A DNA stretch of 64,000 nucleotides from Tanypteryx hageni (Eukaryota; Arthropoda; Insecta; Odonata; Petaluridae). The position numbers and the translations under genes are program-made. Numbering within the stretch: position 1 is the stretch's first letter; every line of letters begins with the position of its first letter. A model generated the notes under the pieces. The model saw only the letters and a program-made list of their open reading frames with translations, made no database searches and was not told where the DNA came from. The DNA lies in NCBI GenBank assembly GCA_028673005.1, contig CM054114.1, forward strand, positions 11,253,108 through 11,317,107, in the 5' to 3' direction. This document shows positions 22,202 to 34,104 of the stretch, one piece after another.

Positions 22202-22655
22202 CAACTTACGGAAAAGGAAAGGTAAAATGAATATATGGATGTCAACAAGGTGTTGGGATGAGGAAACCCAGTGAGCACTCACCAATCAGACGACTTCAGG
22301 TTGGCGAGGCTCCGGGGATGTCGAAGCGACACACGTAAAATAACACAAAAACACAGAAACATCACAAACGTAAAGCTTTCGGAACTACTCCTTCTTCAGC
22401 TACAGAGAGAGAACTGATCCTCATCCCAACACCTTGTTGACATCCATATATATATATATATATAAACTTCAGGAAAAGAAAAGGTAGTGACAAGGTGTTG
22501 AAGGAAGCCCAGCGGACACTTACCAAGTTGGGGACCAAGTTGGCAGGCTGCTGGGGGCGTCGAAGAGACACGTACGACACACGAACACAAAAAAACACGC
22601 AAGCTTAACGGGCCTATGCCCTTCTTCAGCGAAAGAGTAACGTAAAACGTTATAT
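22201..22655 (-). mobile_element. Two tandem Penelope-like element tails
   Basis: Two diverged copies of one unit lie head to tail on the minus strand, about 230 bp apart (landmark TCTTCAG at 22393-22399 and 22623-22629). Each carries CTGAAGAAGG, a short stem and, in the first copy, CGAAAGCTT. Each also has a distal AACACCTTGT box. This arrangement resembles the tandem terminal repeats of Penelope-like elements. No protein-coding part is present. The block lies inside hAT element D. Confidence 0.55.
22231..22451. repeat. 34-bp inverted repeat spanning one tail copy
   Basis: Arms 22231-22264 and 22418-22451 are perfect reverse complements, from ATATATGGATGTC inward to GGGATGAGGA. They enclose about 153 bp of the first Penelope-like tail. 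The right arm runs directly into a TA repeat. Confidence 0.9.
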
Positions 22656-22659
22656 ATAT

Positions 22660-23037
<378 letters not shown>

Positions 23038-23174
23038 TTACATTGTAAGAAAAAATTAAAACATTTTTTCCTTTCTTTTTATGTATTATATGATCTTTTT
23101 TTTCAAATATCAAAATATCAAATCGAAATAAATTTACTTATACATCAAAATAAAGTTCACATCCAAAGTCAATA

Positions 23175-24283
23175 TAAAATTTACTTTCAGTATGACACTA
23201 GGTCTTGTTTCTTTTTGCACAAATGTTGAATTCTTGGCCGAATTTTTGACAAACACACTCACAGTTCTTTCTCAACAGACAGCATACGATTTCTTTCTTT
23301 GCTTTTAATTTTTGTCAGACATGAGAAAACTTTTTCACAGAGGTAAGAAAAGCAGTAGTTCCTCTCGCAGCTTAAATACCCTCGTTAAAACATTCCCTCT
23401 AGAAAGCCACCAAACCTTGGTGTGTAGAAGGAGAGTCACATGGTCTATTTGCATATTTTCACACAGATTTGCAAACATGCGTGACTTAAGAGGGCGCTGC
23501 TTTATAAAATTTACCAAGTTCACAGCTACATCAAGGACTAGTTTTAATTCCTCCCCAATACTTTTTAAAACAACAACTTCCCGGTGGAGTAAGCAGTGGG
23601 TCGTTATGACATCAGGGTTTATTTCTTTGACGAGTGTAACAAAGCCTTTTATTGAGCCGATCATTGAGGGGCCACCATCAGTGCAAATTCCAACACACCG
23701 GCTCCATGACAAACCGCAGGATTCCAAATAAGAAGACAAGATGTTTTCCATTTTCCATTATTTCACCTTCGTTTTCAAATCTTACGAATGCCAACAGCTG
23801 AACTTTACTTGTTATGTCTGTTGACTCGTCGACTTGGAGAGTAAAGTTAGTATTTTTTTGTATTCCAAACAAGACATCTTCAATGTCGTGTGATATGTCA
23901 TCCACACGCCTACTAATAGTATTGTTAGAAACAGGAACTTTGTCAATTTCACTTTAAGCCTCTTTGCCTTTTCACTGTTATTTTACAAGCAGGCATTATT
24001 AGGCTTTCAGGAATAGTGTGACTTTTCATTTTTTGTACAACTAGCTCAGTTACTAAATAGCTTTCTTCTTGGGCCTTTTCACTTCACTTTTTACCTTCTC
24101 AAAAACTTTACATCGTCCTTGTGAATCCAAAAGTCGTTGAAAGTAATCAACTGTTTTATTTGACAAGTGGCCGTGATTAGTAATGAAGTGTCGATTTAAC
24201 TTGGCCGGGGCCATAGCTGTGTTAGTTAGTTTTTCACGCAAACAATGCACAATGGAACGGGGCAATTTTCGTCTCCAATCCAT
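23175..24283 (-). pseudogene. hAT transposase (BED-finger, ZBED5-like type), internally deleted
   Basis: The chain of minus-strand fragments runs from 24283 down. The end of a BED-type zinc finger (AMAPAKLNRHFITNHGHL) is followed by SYLVTELVVQKMKSHTIPES near 24050-23990. NNTISRRVDDISHDIEDVL follows, then LQVDESTDITSKVQLLAF with the first catalytic Asp. CTDGGPSMIGSIKGFVTLV (second Asp region), THCLLHREVV and WLSRGNVLTRVFKLREE follow, ending near 23340. The frame then joins the family's last block (YLCEKVFSCLTKIKSK, LSKIRPRIQHL, SY-stop near 23180). About 200 residues that normally lie between, including the catalytic Glu region, are missing. Frameshifts occur near 24050, 23905-23751 and 23340. 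The first Cys pair of the BED finger is not visible. It belongs to the hAT group that includes the vertebrate domesticates ZBED5/SCAND3; the symbol is not applied because this is a dead transposon copy. Confidence 0.9.
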
Positions 24284-24988
24284 GTAAAACCCATGGTCAA
24301 GTAGCTGTCATTGTAAAGGTGGTTTTTTTATATCAGTCCTTCTCTTCCTGCTTTACTAGTACTTGGGCTCTGATAATTTTGATTCATTTTCACTGCCCTC
24401 TCCTTTACTTTCTTTTCATATACTTCCAAATTTTTCAATCTCCAACAGCCGTATGAAAATACTGTTACGAGGGTGGGATTTTAGATACACAAAAATAACC
24501 ACGGTTTCGGTAAAAACGCTAATTACAAAACTACGCAAAGACTTCAAAATAGCGAACGACCGTAACGCGCACTTAACATCACTCGCGAAATCACTCCCAA
24601 AAATATATCTCTGAGAAACACTATCGCTGAGATCCGTGGAACCGCACTATCTACTCAAGACTGACTCGGTTACCCGACCGTCACTCTTTAAATAAAGAAA
24701 AAAACCTTTTCGAACATTCTGGTAGCAGACACAATATAACTAAATATAACATTAAATACGAACTGACCAAAACAAAACACAGATGCAGTTGGTAGCACAC
24801 GGAGATTACTCCAATATTGCCAATTTCCGGACAAAAATTCACGCGATATTTCGAGGGATATTTGGAATTTTTCGCGGTATTTCAAACTTTTTATTTATTT
24901 ATTCTTCGATTTCTCGCGGAACCTCTGACGATGCTCTGCGGAACCTTAGAGTTCCGCGGAACCCTGGTTGGGAAACACTGGTCAAGGA

Positions 24989-25605
24989 TCACTCAATAAC
25001 GTTAAAGTTCCAAGAGAAATTTTAATTTCAGTGATTTTAGTTATTTTAACTGAGCAGTCATCCTTCTACGAGCACTTTTCAAATTTTGGGAGAAAATATT
25101 TGCCTTCCCTTTATATATTTTTAAATATGAGTCGGTTATTAAAATACAAATAATATCCCATTATATCATATAATTTATAATATTTAAATATAAAGTTTTC
25201 GCTATATTTTATTAGCCTTATTAAAGTTTAACGTCAAATTGTATCCTTTCAGACATTTCGTCAAATTATCCAGACTACAATTAACAAATTTATAATTCAA
25301 TACTCTCTATCTGAAAAATATTTTTATGAAGAATTTTAATAGGTGGAGTTTAGTTTTTACTTTTTCATGCATACATTTTTTATCATAGCGTTAGATTTTC
25401 AATCTTCATCAATATATGGCGATAGAGGAAAAATTAAACTAAAATAAGAAAATTTTTATTAATATTTTCTCTTGGTATAAAGGATTTTTTTTAATTAACG
25501 CCGATTTTTTCGTAGGAGAGGTTAGTTTTCGCCCAAATTCTGTCATTTTGATCTACATTCCTGCCGCCATAAAAAATATCGCTGAAAGATCCAACCACTA
25601 AAAAC
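24989..25605. other. AT-rich intergenic DNA
   Basis: Nothing recognised. Confidence 0.45.
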
Positions 25606-25619
25606 CCCTCTCTTTTATT

Positions 25620-25890
25620 CTCTTCTTGCCCTCCCTGCTTCCTTCCCCCTCCTTTCCCCTCTCCCTTCTTCCCACCCCTCTCCCTGTTTCTCTCCTCCCT
25701 GCATCCCTCCCTGCTTCCCTGCCCCTCCCTTGTTTCCTCCTCCCACCCTGCTTCCCTCCCCCATCCTGCTTCCCTCCCACCCTGCATCCCTCCCCCATCC
25801 TGCTTCCCTCCCCCTCCCTGCTTCTCTCCCCTTCCCTGCTTCCCTCCCCCTCCCTGCTTCCCTGCCCCTCCCTGCCTCCCTCCCCCACCT
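25620..25890. repeat. CT minisatellite (CCCTCCCTGCTTCCCT-type unit)
   Basis: Irregular units of about 16-18 bp are built on CTGCTTCCCTCCCC. The opposing frames (25491-25901 minus, Gly/Arg/Glu-rich; 25626-26045 plus, Pro/Ser/Leu-rich) come from the repeat. Confidence 0.85.
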
Positions 25891-26890
25891 GTGCGAACCA
25901 TTTCGTCTCTCTCTCTCCCTTATCTTATTGCTACCTGTGGACTGTCATTCTTGAGCGACAGTGGCGCGCCCACCGGCAGGAGGTGCCAAATGGACTATCC
26001 CAGCGGGGGTTTCCGACGTCAAGACGTCACGCACCAATTACGTAAACTTAGAAGGGCACGCCCCTACGGGCAAGAGCACGAAACACCTCCCCTAGTTCAT
26101 TTGTTTCCGTCGCGATTCACTTTCAGAGGAAGAGCGATATCAGCGTCTGCTGTTTTTAGTAAATTAAGTGCGAATCTTACGTAATAGGGCCTCCGGTCGA
26201 TCGCCGTGCGTGGAACGCAACGGCGTGGCGTACCCGCCGCGAGAAGCGGCAGGAAATGCATTTAGACCGAGAACTAAATCCATCGAGCGATTCCTTTTTA
26301 CATTTAAATGTACCCTTGAGCAGATACTATCTTCCGATATCCTATATGATACACAATGGTAAGAGAGACTAGTTTATATTTCTATAAGGATATCAATAAT
26401 AACGAATTTTGCTATATAAATAACGAATCTCGCATTTCTGAAAGTGCCTCTGTATTGTATCTATTGGATGCAGTCCAAAAGGTTTCAAATATGAATAATT
26501 TTTTAAATCTGGTATTGCGGCAAACGTTGCCTTCGGCAAATGATAACAAAAACAATAACATCACATAATAGTTATTTGAGGTTTTTTTAATTTACTGCCT
26601 TTATTTTCCAATAGAGTTCAAATTTACCGAAATGAAAGCGTACGTCTACTCGGCGTAAATATTAGGAAAAATTAATTTCCAATCATTTTGCAGCACAAAA
26701 GTATTCACTTCAAAACACAATTATCATTTTTAATTAATTTTAAGGCAAATCCTAACAATGGAAAAGAATTTATTTAAAAAATATTGTTTCTATAGATTTC
26801 CACGACGTCACGGTTCATTTGATGAACTATACTGCAAGGAGTAAACGTTGCTGCTTCATGTCACATCTTCACGATTAAGAGTTTTCTCTT
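25891..26890. other. GC-richer flank grading to AT-rich DNA
   Basis: 25950-26270 is CpG-containing; the rest is AT-rich. The frame 26356-26568 is Asn/Ser-rich with no domain. Confidence 0.4.
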
Positions 26891-27330
26891 TGTCTTTTCG
26901 GAAATAAAATGCGTAGCGAGAAGAAAAATCTCCTCGCAATTTCCAAGAGAATGATTTTGATAAAAACAGCAGCGCGTGGCGTGGATGGAAGACTGTTGCT
27001 CTCTATATCAATATTGCTCCCCGTCGAGATCCTCCACGGAGAACTCGAGAGAAAGAGCGAGGTTCGCTCACTCTTCGCTCTTAAAAGCTACGAACGACTC
27101 CTTCAGCGCGTCGGGAAGGAATAAGAGGCGAAGAAAGCCGTCGTGTTTGGAGGAAAGAGAGCGAGTGGCGTCGGATCGACTTCCCGTGTCGCTCGGGAGG
27201 TGGTCCCTCCTCGAAGCGACTTTGGAAGGCTGGAAGGGGAAGTGGTCCCCTCTTAAAAGCCTTCTTCGCCTTCCTTGCGCTTTTCCATCCACTCTCCCGC
27301 CTTTGTCCCACACCGCTTTCTAACGTTAAT
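26891..27330. other. GC-richer island
   Basis: Overlapping frames occur on both strands (26909-27323 plus, 27068-27313 minus). All are Arg/Ser/Leu-rich without a known domain. Confidence 0.4.
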
Positions 27331-29620
27331 TGTCTCTACTTCGTCCATGTTTACCACTAAAAATTATTTAATTTTGGAATTATTTCTTCGATATTTCTCT
27401 TATGGAACTTGATTAATGTGAAAAACCGTATGGTGATATTTTAATAACATCTTGAAGTTTATTGCGTGTAATTTAAATAGAACTTATACTAAAATCTATA
27501 TTCTTTGACGCACGGATGAGATAGATTTAGTTGCCAATGGTCATTCCATCAGAATTAACCTTCACAGTAATGACTCAATCCTGCATTTGCATTGTCGAAA
27601 TTCCATATTTCATGAATTATTTAGTGAATTATTAGACTTGGGAGAAAATGTATGTTCTGGGGAGAATGAAGACAGTTGCTATCCTTTTTCTTATCTCCCG
27701 ATAAAATTTATATTTACATACAATTAGAGTGGATTGCTAAAGTTATAAGTGATTAACGTGTTCTATATAATATACTCTTTACACTTGTACTGAACTTTTT
27801 CAATGATTTTACCTCTAATGTAGAACATAAGTAAAATTGTAGTCACCATTCTGACGAAAAGTCATGTTTGTATTTTTCCTTCTATCTCAGCATTTTCTTA
27901 CGTAACCTGACATTCATTTTTCTCGCTTACGATTTCAGCAATATCCGTTGTGAGGCTTTTAATTTTACATAATGCACCTTCTTCCATTATATTTAGGCGC
28001 CGAGTCATAAATCCTCTTTTTAAAGTTAAGAACCCGAAAGAAAAATAAAATCCTTTCCAATAAACATTAAGGGAAACATGTTCACATGAAGTTACTTGCA
28101 CTTTTGCGATCCTATTCAAAGTTCAATCAAATTTTATTGCATTTTTTGTGCATTCGTTAAAGAGCCTCTTCAGATAAAACCGATTTCTAATTTGTCTTAA
28201 CCCGCATCCTTTCCTTCCCGAAGACGCTCCTCACAGAATGCAATTTGGCGACTAGTATGCTCGCATAATTAGATAGCGAAATCGAATATGATTTTTTAAT
28301 TGCATCGTAGAATGAGGTTTTAAAAATAAGATGACTGTCACTGTAAGACATTCATCGACCTAACGAGTAGAGAAATTTAGGCCTTTATTGAACAAGCGAC
28401 TGTTATCTCTTTTGAGTAATTTTTTTGGAGGTAAAAATATAATTCATCTTTATAGGTTGGCTTTATTTTGAAACATCGGTTTACAAGACACTATTATAAA
28501 TCAGAATTTATCATAGTCCTGTTCCTGGCCCCAATAAATAGATAGATCTTCTAAGAAACCCATATTATTCTCCCAAATTTTCTCGTTTTATGGAATAATG
28601 TTAAATATAAAATGAAAAGTTAAAACACAATCTGGAATTCGAGGATTACTGTTAGAAAGTTAGCTTCCATTAGATAAAATATTTTCAATATACAACAGGT
28701 GTTTATTAGGGTATATTGTTATGCTAAAGGATGAATTTCTTACAGAATGTGTCTAAACAAATATTTGATTTTAATAATAGTATCAACATTTGAAAAAATA
28801 TTATAATAATGAAATGCGCAAGTAGAATTCGTCATCATTATGAGCGAAAGCGCATTTTAAAGCGTTTCTTCCGTGATGCATCCATCCAGCAATCTTTATC
28901 CCTGCAATTTACAGAGATGACGTACCCTGTCCAACATTCGCACTTACGGAAAGTACTCTATCTTTTTAATTCCCTAAAGCACTCCAACCTTTTCAGGTTC
29001 ACTGAAAAAATTTGTTATCATCAAATATACACTACACTAGCAAATAATTATCCAAAAGATTATTTTAAGAATAGGGAGTATAGTCTTCGCGTGTTCTCTT
29101 CTTGATGCGATGAGTTTTCTTTATTTAAGTTTTGTCTAAGTATGTATTGAGTATCCTTCGGAAGTCAAATCATTTATTTCATTAGAGATGATAAGTGGAG
29201 TGTATATTCGTGACAGATTTATCAGTCTCTCTAAGCAAATATAGGTGATTTTTTTATTTCGCGAATTAGTTTTATTTTTATTTAAGTATAGTAGAATTTT
29301 CATTTTTATTGGAGGAATATTAAAGTTAACGTTTTAAGGGTACCAAATAATGATATTGCTTATTCAAAAGTTCCATTTGAAAATACGATGACATACTCGT
29401 AAAAAATGCGAGCTACAATGAGAATTTCGCTTAAGAAGCAATTTTAGGAATCTTCAAAATAGTATACGAGCACAAAATTTAGCACTCGTAAAAAAACGAA
29501 CGGCTTGAAAAAGGAAAATATTTTATAAATATATTTTTAAATGAATCTTTACCGTCTTCCACTTTGTCAAAAATTAAGTTTTAAGAATTTCATATTATTT
29601 AATTCAAAACCAAAATATAT
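27331..29620. other. AT-rich intergenic DNA
   Basis: The frame 28809-29105 (98 residues) is basic with mixed composition and starts with ATG, but shows no recognisable domain or splice context. It is left uncalled. Confidence 0.4.
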
Positions 29621-29628
29621 ACTGGTCT

Positions 29629-29900
29629 CAAGGGCGGATCAAGAAACTTGCCAAGAGAGGGACGATCGCCCCAATCGATCCTCCCCCTTCTTAATTTCGC
29701 CTCTGCCGACGACCACACATTTTGAAAATCTATATCCCCATCATATCCTTTCTTTCCCTTGTTGTACAGTCTTAATCTTCGGTTTAAAAACAAGGAATGT
29801 AGCGCGGAATGAATTTAAGAATGCACCAAATTCAGGGAATTGGGTCGTCCAAGGGGAGGGCGTTCGCCTCCATCGCCCCCCTCCCTTGGATCCGCCACTC
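29629..29900. mobile_element. hAT-type MITE, family E copy 1 (272 bp)
   Basis: Left end CAAGGGCGGATCAAG and right end CTTGGATCCGCCACTC are near-perfect inverted repeats. The flanking 8-mers are both ACTGGTCT (29621-29628 and 29901-29908), a perfect hAT-length duplication. The interior matches copy 2 at 33816-34096, for example AACAAGGAATGT and GCGGAATGAATTTAAGAATG. It encodes no transposase. Confidence 0.93.
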
Positions 29901-29908
29901 ACTGGTCT

Positions 29909-30915
29909 CTTTTAACATTTGACTATTTTATATTAAGTGAATCAGCTGATAAATTATTCAATATCAATAAACATTTATTTTACTAATAATATACTACCTA
30001 TCCTAACAATTAACTACCGACACTTAGTTTTTTCACGCCAATACCGACGCCTCGTCTCACAGAATACTCCATCTTCTCATCCACATATCTCGGTGATAAA
30101 GCATGGTAAGAGCGCTAAAACAGTCTTCCTTTGTTTAATATCTAATTTTCAATTATTTTCCTTTTTTGTACAAACCTAATTATTTAAATTGGCAATATAT
30201 GTAAACAGTACCACAAGAAAAGAAAGAAAATAGTTGATCCAGTATTTTAAATACAAATTTATTTAGTCTTTAAAATGCAAAACTTATTGCAATTGTATGT
30301 TTTCATAGTTATATAAGTACATTATAGCTAAAACGCTTACAAGAAAACCAAAAACATCGATAAAAATAATGTCAACGACGTGTCGTCTGTGAGACTTTGA
30401 CGACTGATATCACTCAACTGATCGTTTTGAAACATTACAAGTTATACTCAAATACTCCATCTATAGCCATTTGAAGGTACCAGGACGCAGGAGGTTCCAA
30501 GATTATATAATAGAGTGCAACAGCGATTACAAAAAACACACCTCACAGACGAGCGGTCGGTAGTTATACTAAACTAGGGTTTTAATCGATGGAATGGATT
30601 TAAGTGAATGAACCAAAAAATATTTGCTGAAACTTAAAATTTGATGCAAAGATGTGTATTCTTTCGACCTATTCTATCATATTAATAATAAGGAACATTA
30701 TCACCTATGCAAAGTAAACAAATGGGGAGAGCTCAAAAATGTTTTCCTCGTATGTTTTATTGGATGTGTATCCGTAGCTCCGTAGATGTATGAGATATTC
30801 GTCATACTATCCTAACCCTGCTGTCCCACTACCAACCAAAGGCCAAACAGAAGAAGGTGGTACTCTTGCTATCTTCGGTGAACCCCAATGATTATTAGCC
30901 AAAATCTTATGTTCT
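29909..30915. other. AT-rich intergenic DNA
   Basis: Nothing supported. Upstream parts of the following piggyBac remnant may reach back to about 30840 but cannot be aligned by eye. Confidence 0.4.
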
Positions 30916-30916
30916 G

Positions 30917-31270
30917 CCTGAAATGATAGAATTTTACAACCAAACCAATGGCGGGTTCGATCAGATATGACATCGGTACTCAGTTTCCCGGGAAATAGGA
31001 CACTGACCAATGTGCTTATTGTATAAATTGTTGAACATAGTAGGGATTAATGCGGCGATCTTTCTGAAAAGACGCAACGATTTTGGCACTGATATAACGC
31101 AAAAGAGGCATCCTTTTTTTAAGAAACTGGCCATTGACCTCATTCCTCCTCTCATGGTGAAACGGTTTCGAAATCAAATTTTTCTTTCTGAACTTGAAGA
31201 AATGATTCACAGAATTTTTGAAATCACTCATCTTAAAAATTATCAATCCAGAGGAACGTTTCTTTAGGAA
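30917..31270 (+). pseudogene. Second piggyBac transposase fragment
   Basis: A single frame with two TGA stops gives PEMIEFYNQTNGGFDQI, stop, HRYSVSREIGH, stop, then PMCLLYKLLNIVGINAAIFL, KKLAIDLIPPLMVKRFRN and ELEEMIHRIFEI. This is the piggyBac block order YNxTKGGVDxxD, SVSRxTxRWP, LLNIAxINA, FLxxLAxxLIxPxM. The second TGA replaces the Trp of RRWP by one base. The GGVD Asp is kept as GGFD. Divergence from the fragment at 3139-4080 is clear, so they are different lineages. No ends or TTAA sites were located. Confidence 0.88.
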
Positions 31271-32265
31271 GATGATCTTTCTGCCTTATTAGTGTATCCC
31301 GAGACTGACAAAGCCGGACATCATGCGTGCTATATAACAAGTTCATTTAGTCAAGGCCACCAGTAAAAGTGTACCCAACTTTTTAAAGTACTAATTTTAA
31401 TTTGACCTATCTATATTTTTTCTTTTCTTTGGTATGTTGTTTGTTTGTATTATATTATATCTATCAAAATAAATCGATTTTAAGCATTGGAATACTTTTA
31501 CATGGGGTATCTGAATCTGAATAAATACCCTGCAAGCTACCGAAATAGATCACCGGTCTATCGTGTTATTCTCCACTTATAGCCTATTGTTGTAGGCAAC
31601 AAGAGAGAGAAGATGCATGCATTATGCGTGCATACATGCGAGGTATTCTTTACGATTTATGCAATCATGTCATAAAAGATAAATATTAATCCTTGTATGC
31701 CAAAGAAATATCGAATTTTTGATTCACCGATTTATTTCTCAATCGGTTGTACTTAATAAAACAATCGACAATTATTTAAAGTAGTAATATAATCTTTATG
31801 TTCACGTTCGTTTCTTCGTCGTAAATTACACATTTTTTCACTTACAAACGATGTGTATACCTAAAGAAAATATTTCTTCGTCCTTGAAAATCCATTTCCC
31901 TTCATTTACCAAATGTTGCGTGCACATGAACGAAAATTAAACTAATTAGTTATTTACAGCAGATATTGTTTACATCAGTTTTCACGAAGATTGTTTTCGT
32001 TGACAACGATTAAAAAACACGGAAAAATGTTTCCAAGTTCAAAATGAATTATGACTTTCTCGTTTGATTTTCTTGAAATCGGCTTCTCCTTTGATAGAAA
32101 TGTACTGAACAAAACATATACTATTTGATTAGTTCTCCAAATTTAGTTTAAAGATTTTTGTTACAAGTGATATTTTATGAGATAAATATATAAAAGTTCA
32201 TCTATTTTAGCAGTTAAGTAGCACCATCGATTAGGCTTCCTACGTAAACTATTTATATCATTTTC
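31271..32265. other. AT-rich intergenic DNA
   Basis: Nothing recognised. Confidence 0.45.
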
Positions 32266-32269
32266 TTAT

Positions 32270-32411
32270 TTTCTTTGCCCTTATGTCCTAAAGACCAAAT
32301 TTGATGAATATTCGCCCAGTAGTTTTGCAGATGAATCATGCAGACGGACAGACGGACGAACACGACCTTACCATAAGGCGTTCTTAGTTTACTTTATGTA
32401 AAGAACGCCTA
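32270..32411 (+). repeat. Retroposon-like tail with terminal hairpin
   Basis: CCAAATTTGATGAATATTCG is followed by CCAGTAGTTTTGCAGATG, a GACGGACAGACGGACG run and then a hairpin with perfect 10-bp arms (AGGCGTTCTT at 32376-32385, AAGAACGCCT at 32401-32410). A related ending, a GACGGACGG run then ACGTTCACTTTGTGCAAAAA and CGCTAAAAA, closes the tandem repeat at 56290-56335. The class is not determined; it resembles arthropod RTE/SINE 3' regions. Confidence 0.5.
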
Positions 32412-33030
32412 AAAAGGATCCCTCGTATCTATCCGTCATGCAATCAACTTCTCGTACCTTATCAGTATGCTCGTGGAGTCTTGCATAAGATGTGAACTTA
32501 ATTAGGTCTGATAATTCTTCTTTAAATTATTCAGATCCAATTCTCTGCAATAGTCGATGCTTAGGTTTTTCACGCCGTTTCTCCAGAGATTCCCATATAA
32601 GCTCGTCAGTTTGATTAGTGATATTTGCTTGCCTACCATATCGACATTTCACGAAACGCTTTCCCTTTCGTTGTATTTTCTCTAACTTGTGAATAAGGCC
32701 TATCTTATACTGGTCCCCAGTACATCGGGTAGCATAGGTATAACTTTAAATACGAGTTGCAATCTAGGGTTAATTGTATGAAATGAAGAGTAAGGGAAGC
32801 AGTATTTTGATTTTCACCCAATACGTCGAGTTTTCGCAAATAACCTTCTTGAGAATAATGAAAAATTAGAATCAATTTTTCTCAGCATGATGCGCTACTT
32901 TTTAAACGCTAACCTGCAATTATACTTTTACAAAACAAAACGTTCCACTTGGTGAGGAAAATATTTATAAATGCAAAGAACGCGTTAATTTATCATTTCC
33001 TAAAGAAGAATTCCAAATAGGATAGCTTGG
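32412..33030. other. AT-rich intergenic DNA
   Basis: Nothing recognised. Confidence 0.4.
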
Positions 33031-33700
33031 TATATAATACTTCTGAGCACTTGGCTCTTCCACATTATCCGCTTCGCCCTTTCTCTGGATGCTTTGGAGT
33101 CATTCGCCGTTTCTTCGCTTTGCCGAGAAGCGTTCCTCGCCGCCCGTTTCCCTTTCGCGCAATTCATAGAAGACCCCGTTGTCAACGGGGTCCTTTCAAG
33201 CGATTCTCGTAAAGATTCGCAGCTGGATTTTGCTCGAGCAGGACCTTGTTTTTTACGCAAGTCGGCTAAAACGCCTTTCTCTCTGGACGTGAGAAGAAGC
33301 AGCTAATTTCCATTGCGGGTTCTCGGTAGCGAAGGGCTCCTAAAGTGGCCGGGAGTCGAATGAGAAGCGACAACACAAAAGGATTTGAATGAGACCTCGC
33401 GTGGAAGTTATTCGGCAAATGAAGAGTAGAACAAGTGAGAGCGAGGAGGAGAATGGAACAACAGGCGAATTCACGGCTAACGTTTTCGTGGCGAACTGCT
33501 TTACCTTCCACCGTTGCAATGTTTGTCGCCCAAAGAATACATTCCGCGCTGAAAAAATCGCCTCGTTTCAATACGCGGATCTTTTCTTATCGCCATTATG
33601 AGGTTCTTTTCGTTTACGCCTCTAATTTTCCTGATGGTTTCATGGGTGTGATTTTCCATGTCCTTTCTTACTTCCACGTAAAGGTGACTTGTAGCTAAAT
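33031..33700. other. GC-richer island
   Basis: Frames on both strands (33000-33260 minus, 33266-33571 minus, 33094-33306 plus) overlap and show no domain. Contains the palindrome at 33172-33192. Confidence 0.4.
33172..33192. repeat. Perfect 21-bp palindrome
   Basis: Arms GACCCCGTTG and CAACGGGGTC flank a single T. It could be a protein-binding dyad or a cruciform; nothing nearby decides. Confidence 0.9.
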
Positions 33701-33815
33701 TTTACTATTTGGGTAGCGTAGCAATTTAGATATTTAAACAACAGAGCATAACCTTTGGTTTGGTCTTTGTTTTGTTTTTAAGCGTATGCTTTTGTGGTAA
33801 TTGGTGGCCTCATGG

Positions 33816-34096
33816 CAGGGGCGGATCCAGGAACTTCCCAAGGGGGGGGGGGGGGGACGATTTCCCCAGTTGACCCTCCCCCCTCTTGATTCTGCCACTG
33901 CCGATGACCATACATTTTTAAAATCCCTACACTTATCAGAATCTTTCCTTCACTTGTCATACACACTAAATATTTGGTATAGAAACAAGGAATGTTGTGC
34001 GGAATGAATTTAAGAATGCGTCTAGTGGAGGGCAATGGGCTCGTCCAAGGGGAGGGCGATTGCCCCCATCGCCCGCCCCCCCTGGATCCGCCACTG
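33816..34096. mobile_element. hAT-type MITE, family E copy 2 (281 bp)
   Basis: Left end CAGGGGCGGATCCAGG and right end CCTGGATCCGCCACTG are inverted repeats with one mismatch. Both flanks are CCTCATGG (33808-33815 and 34097-34104), a perfect 8-bp duplication. It is homologous throughout to 29629-29900 and carries a run of about 15 G at 33842-33856. Frames through it give the same spurious PPPLDPPL tail as copy 1. Confidence 0.95.
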
Positions 34097-34104
34097 CCTC
34101 ATGG

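Noticed and set aside
23312..23731. 139-residue plus frame
   Set aside because: Antisense to the hAT transposase, which matches the family on the minus strand.
29541..29915. 124-residue frame with a VQGEG..RPPPLDPPL end, also seen at 33992-34204
   Set aside because: The shared residues come from the end of a non-coding hAT MITE present in both places.
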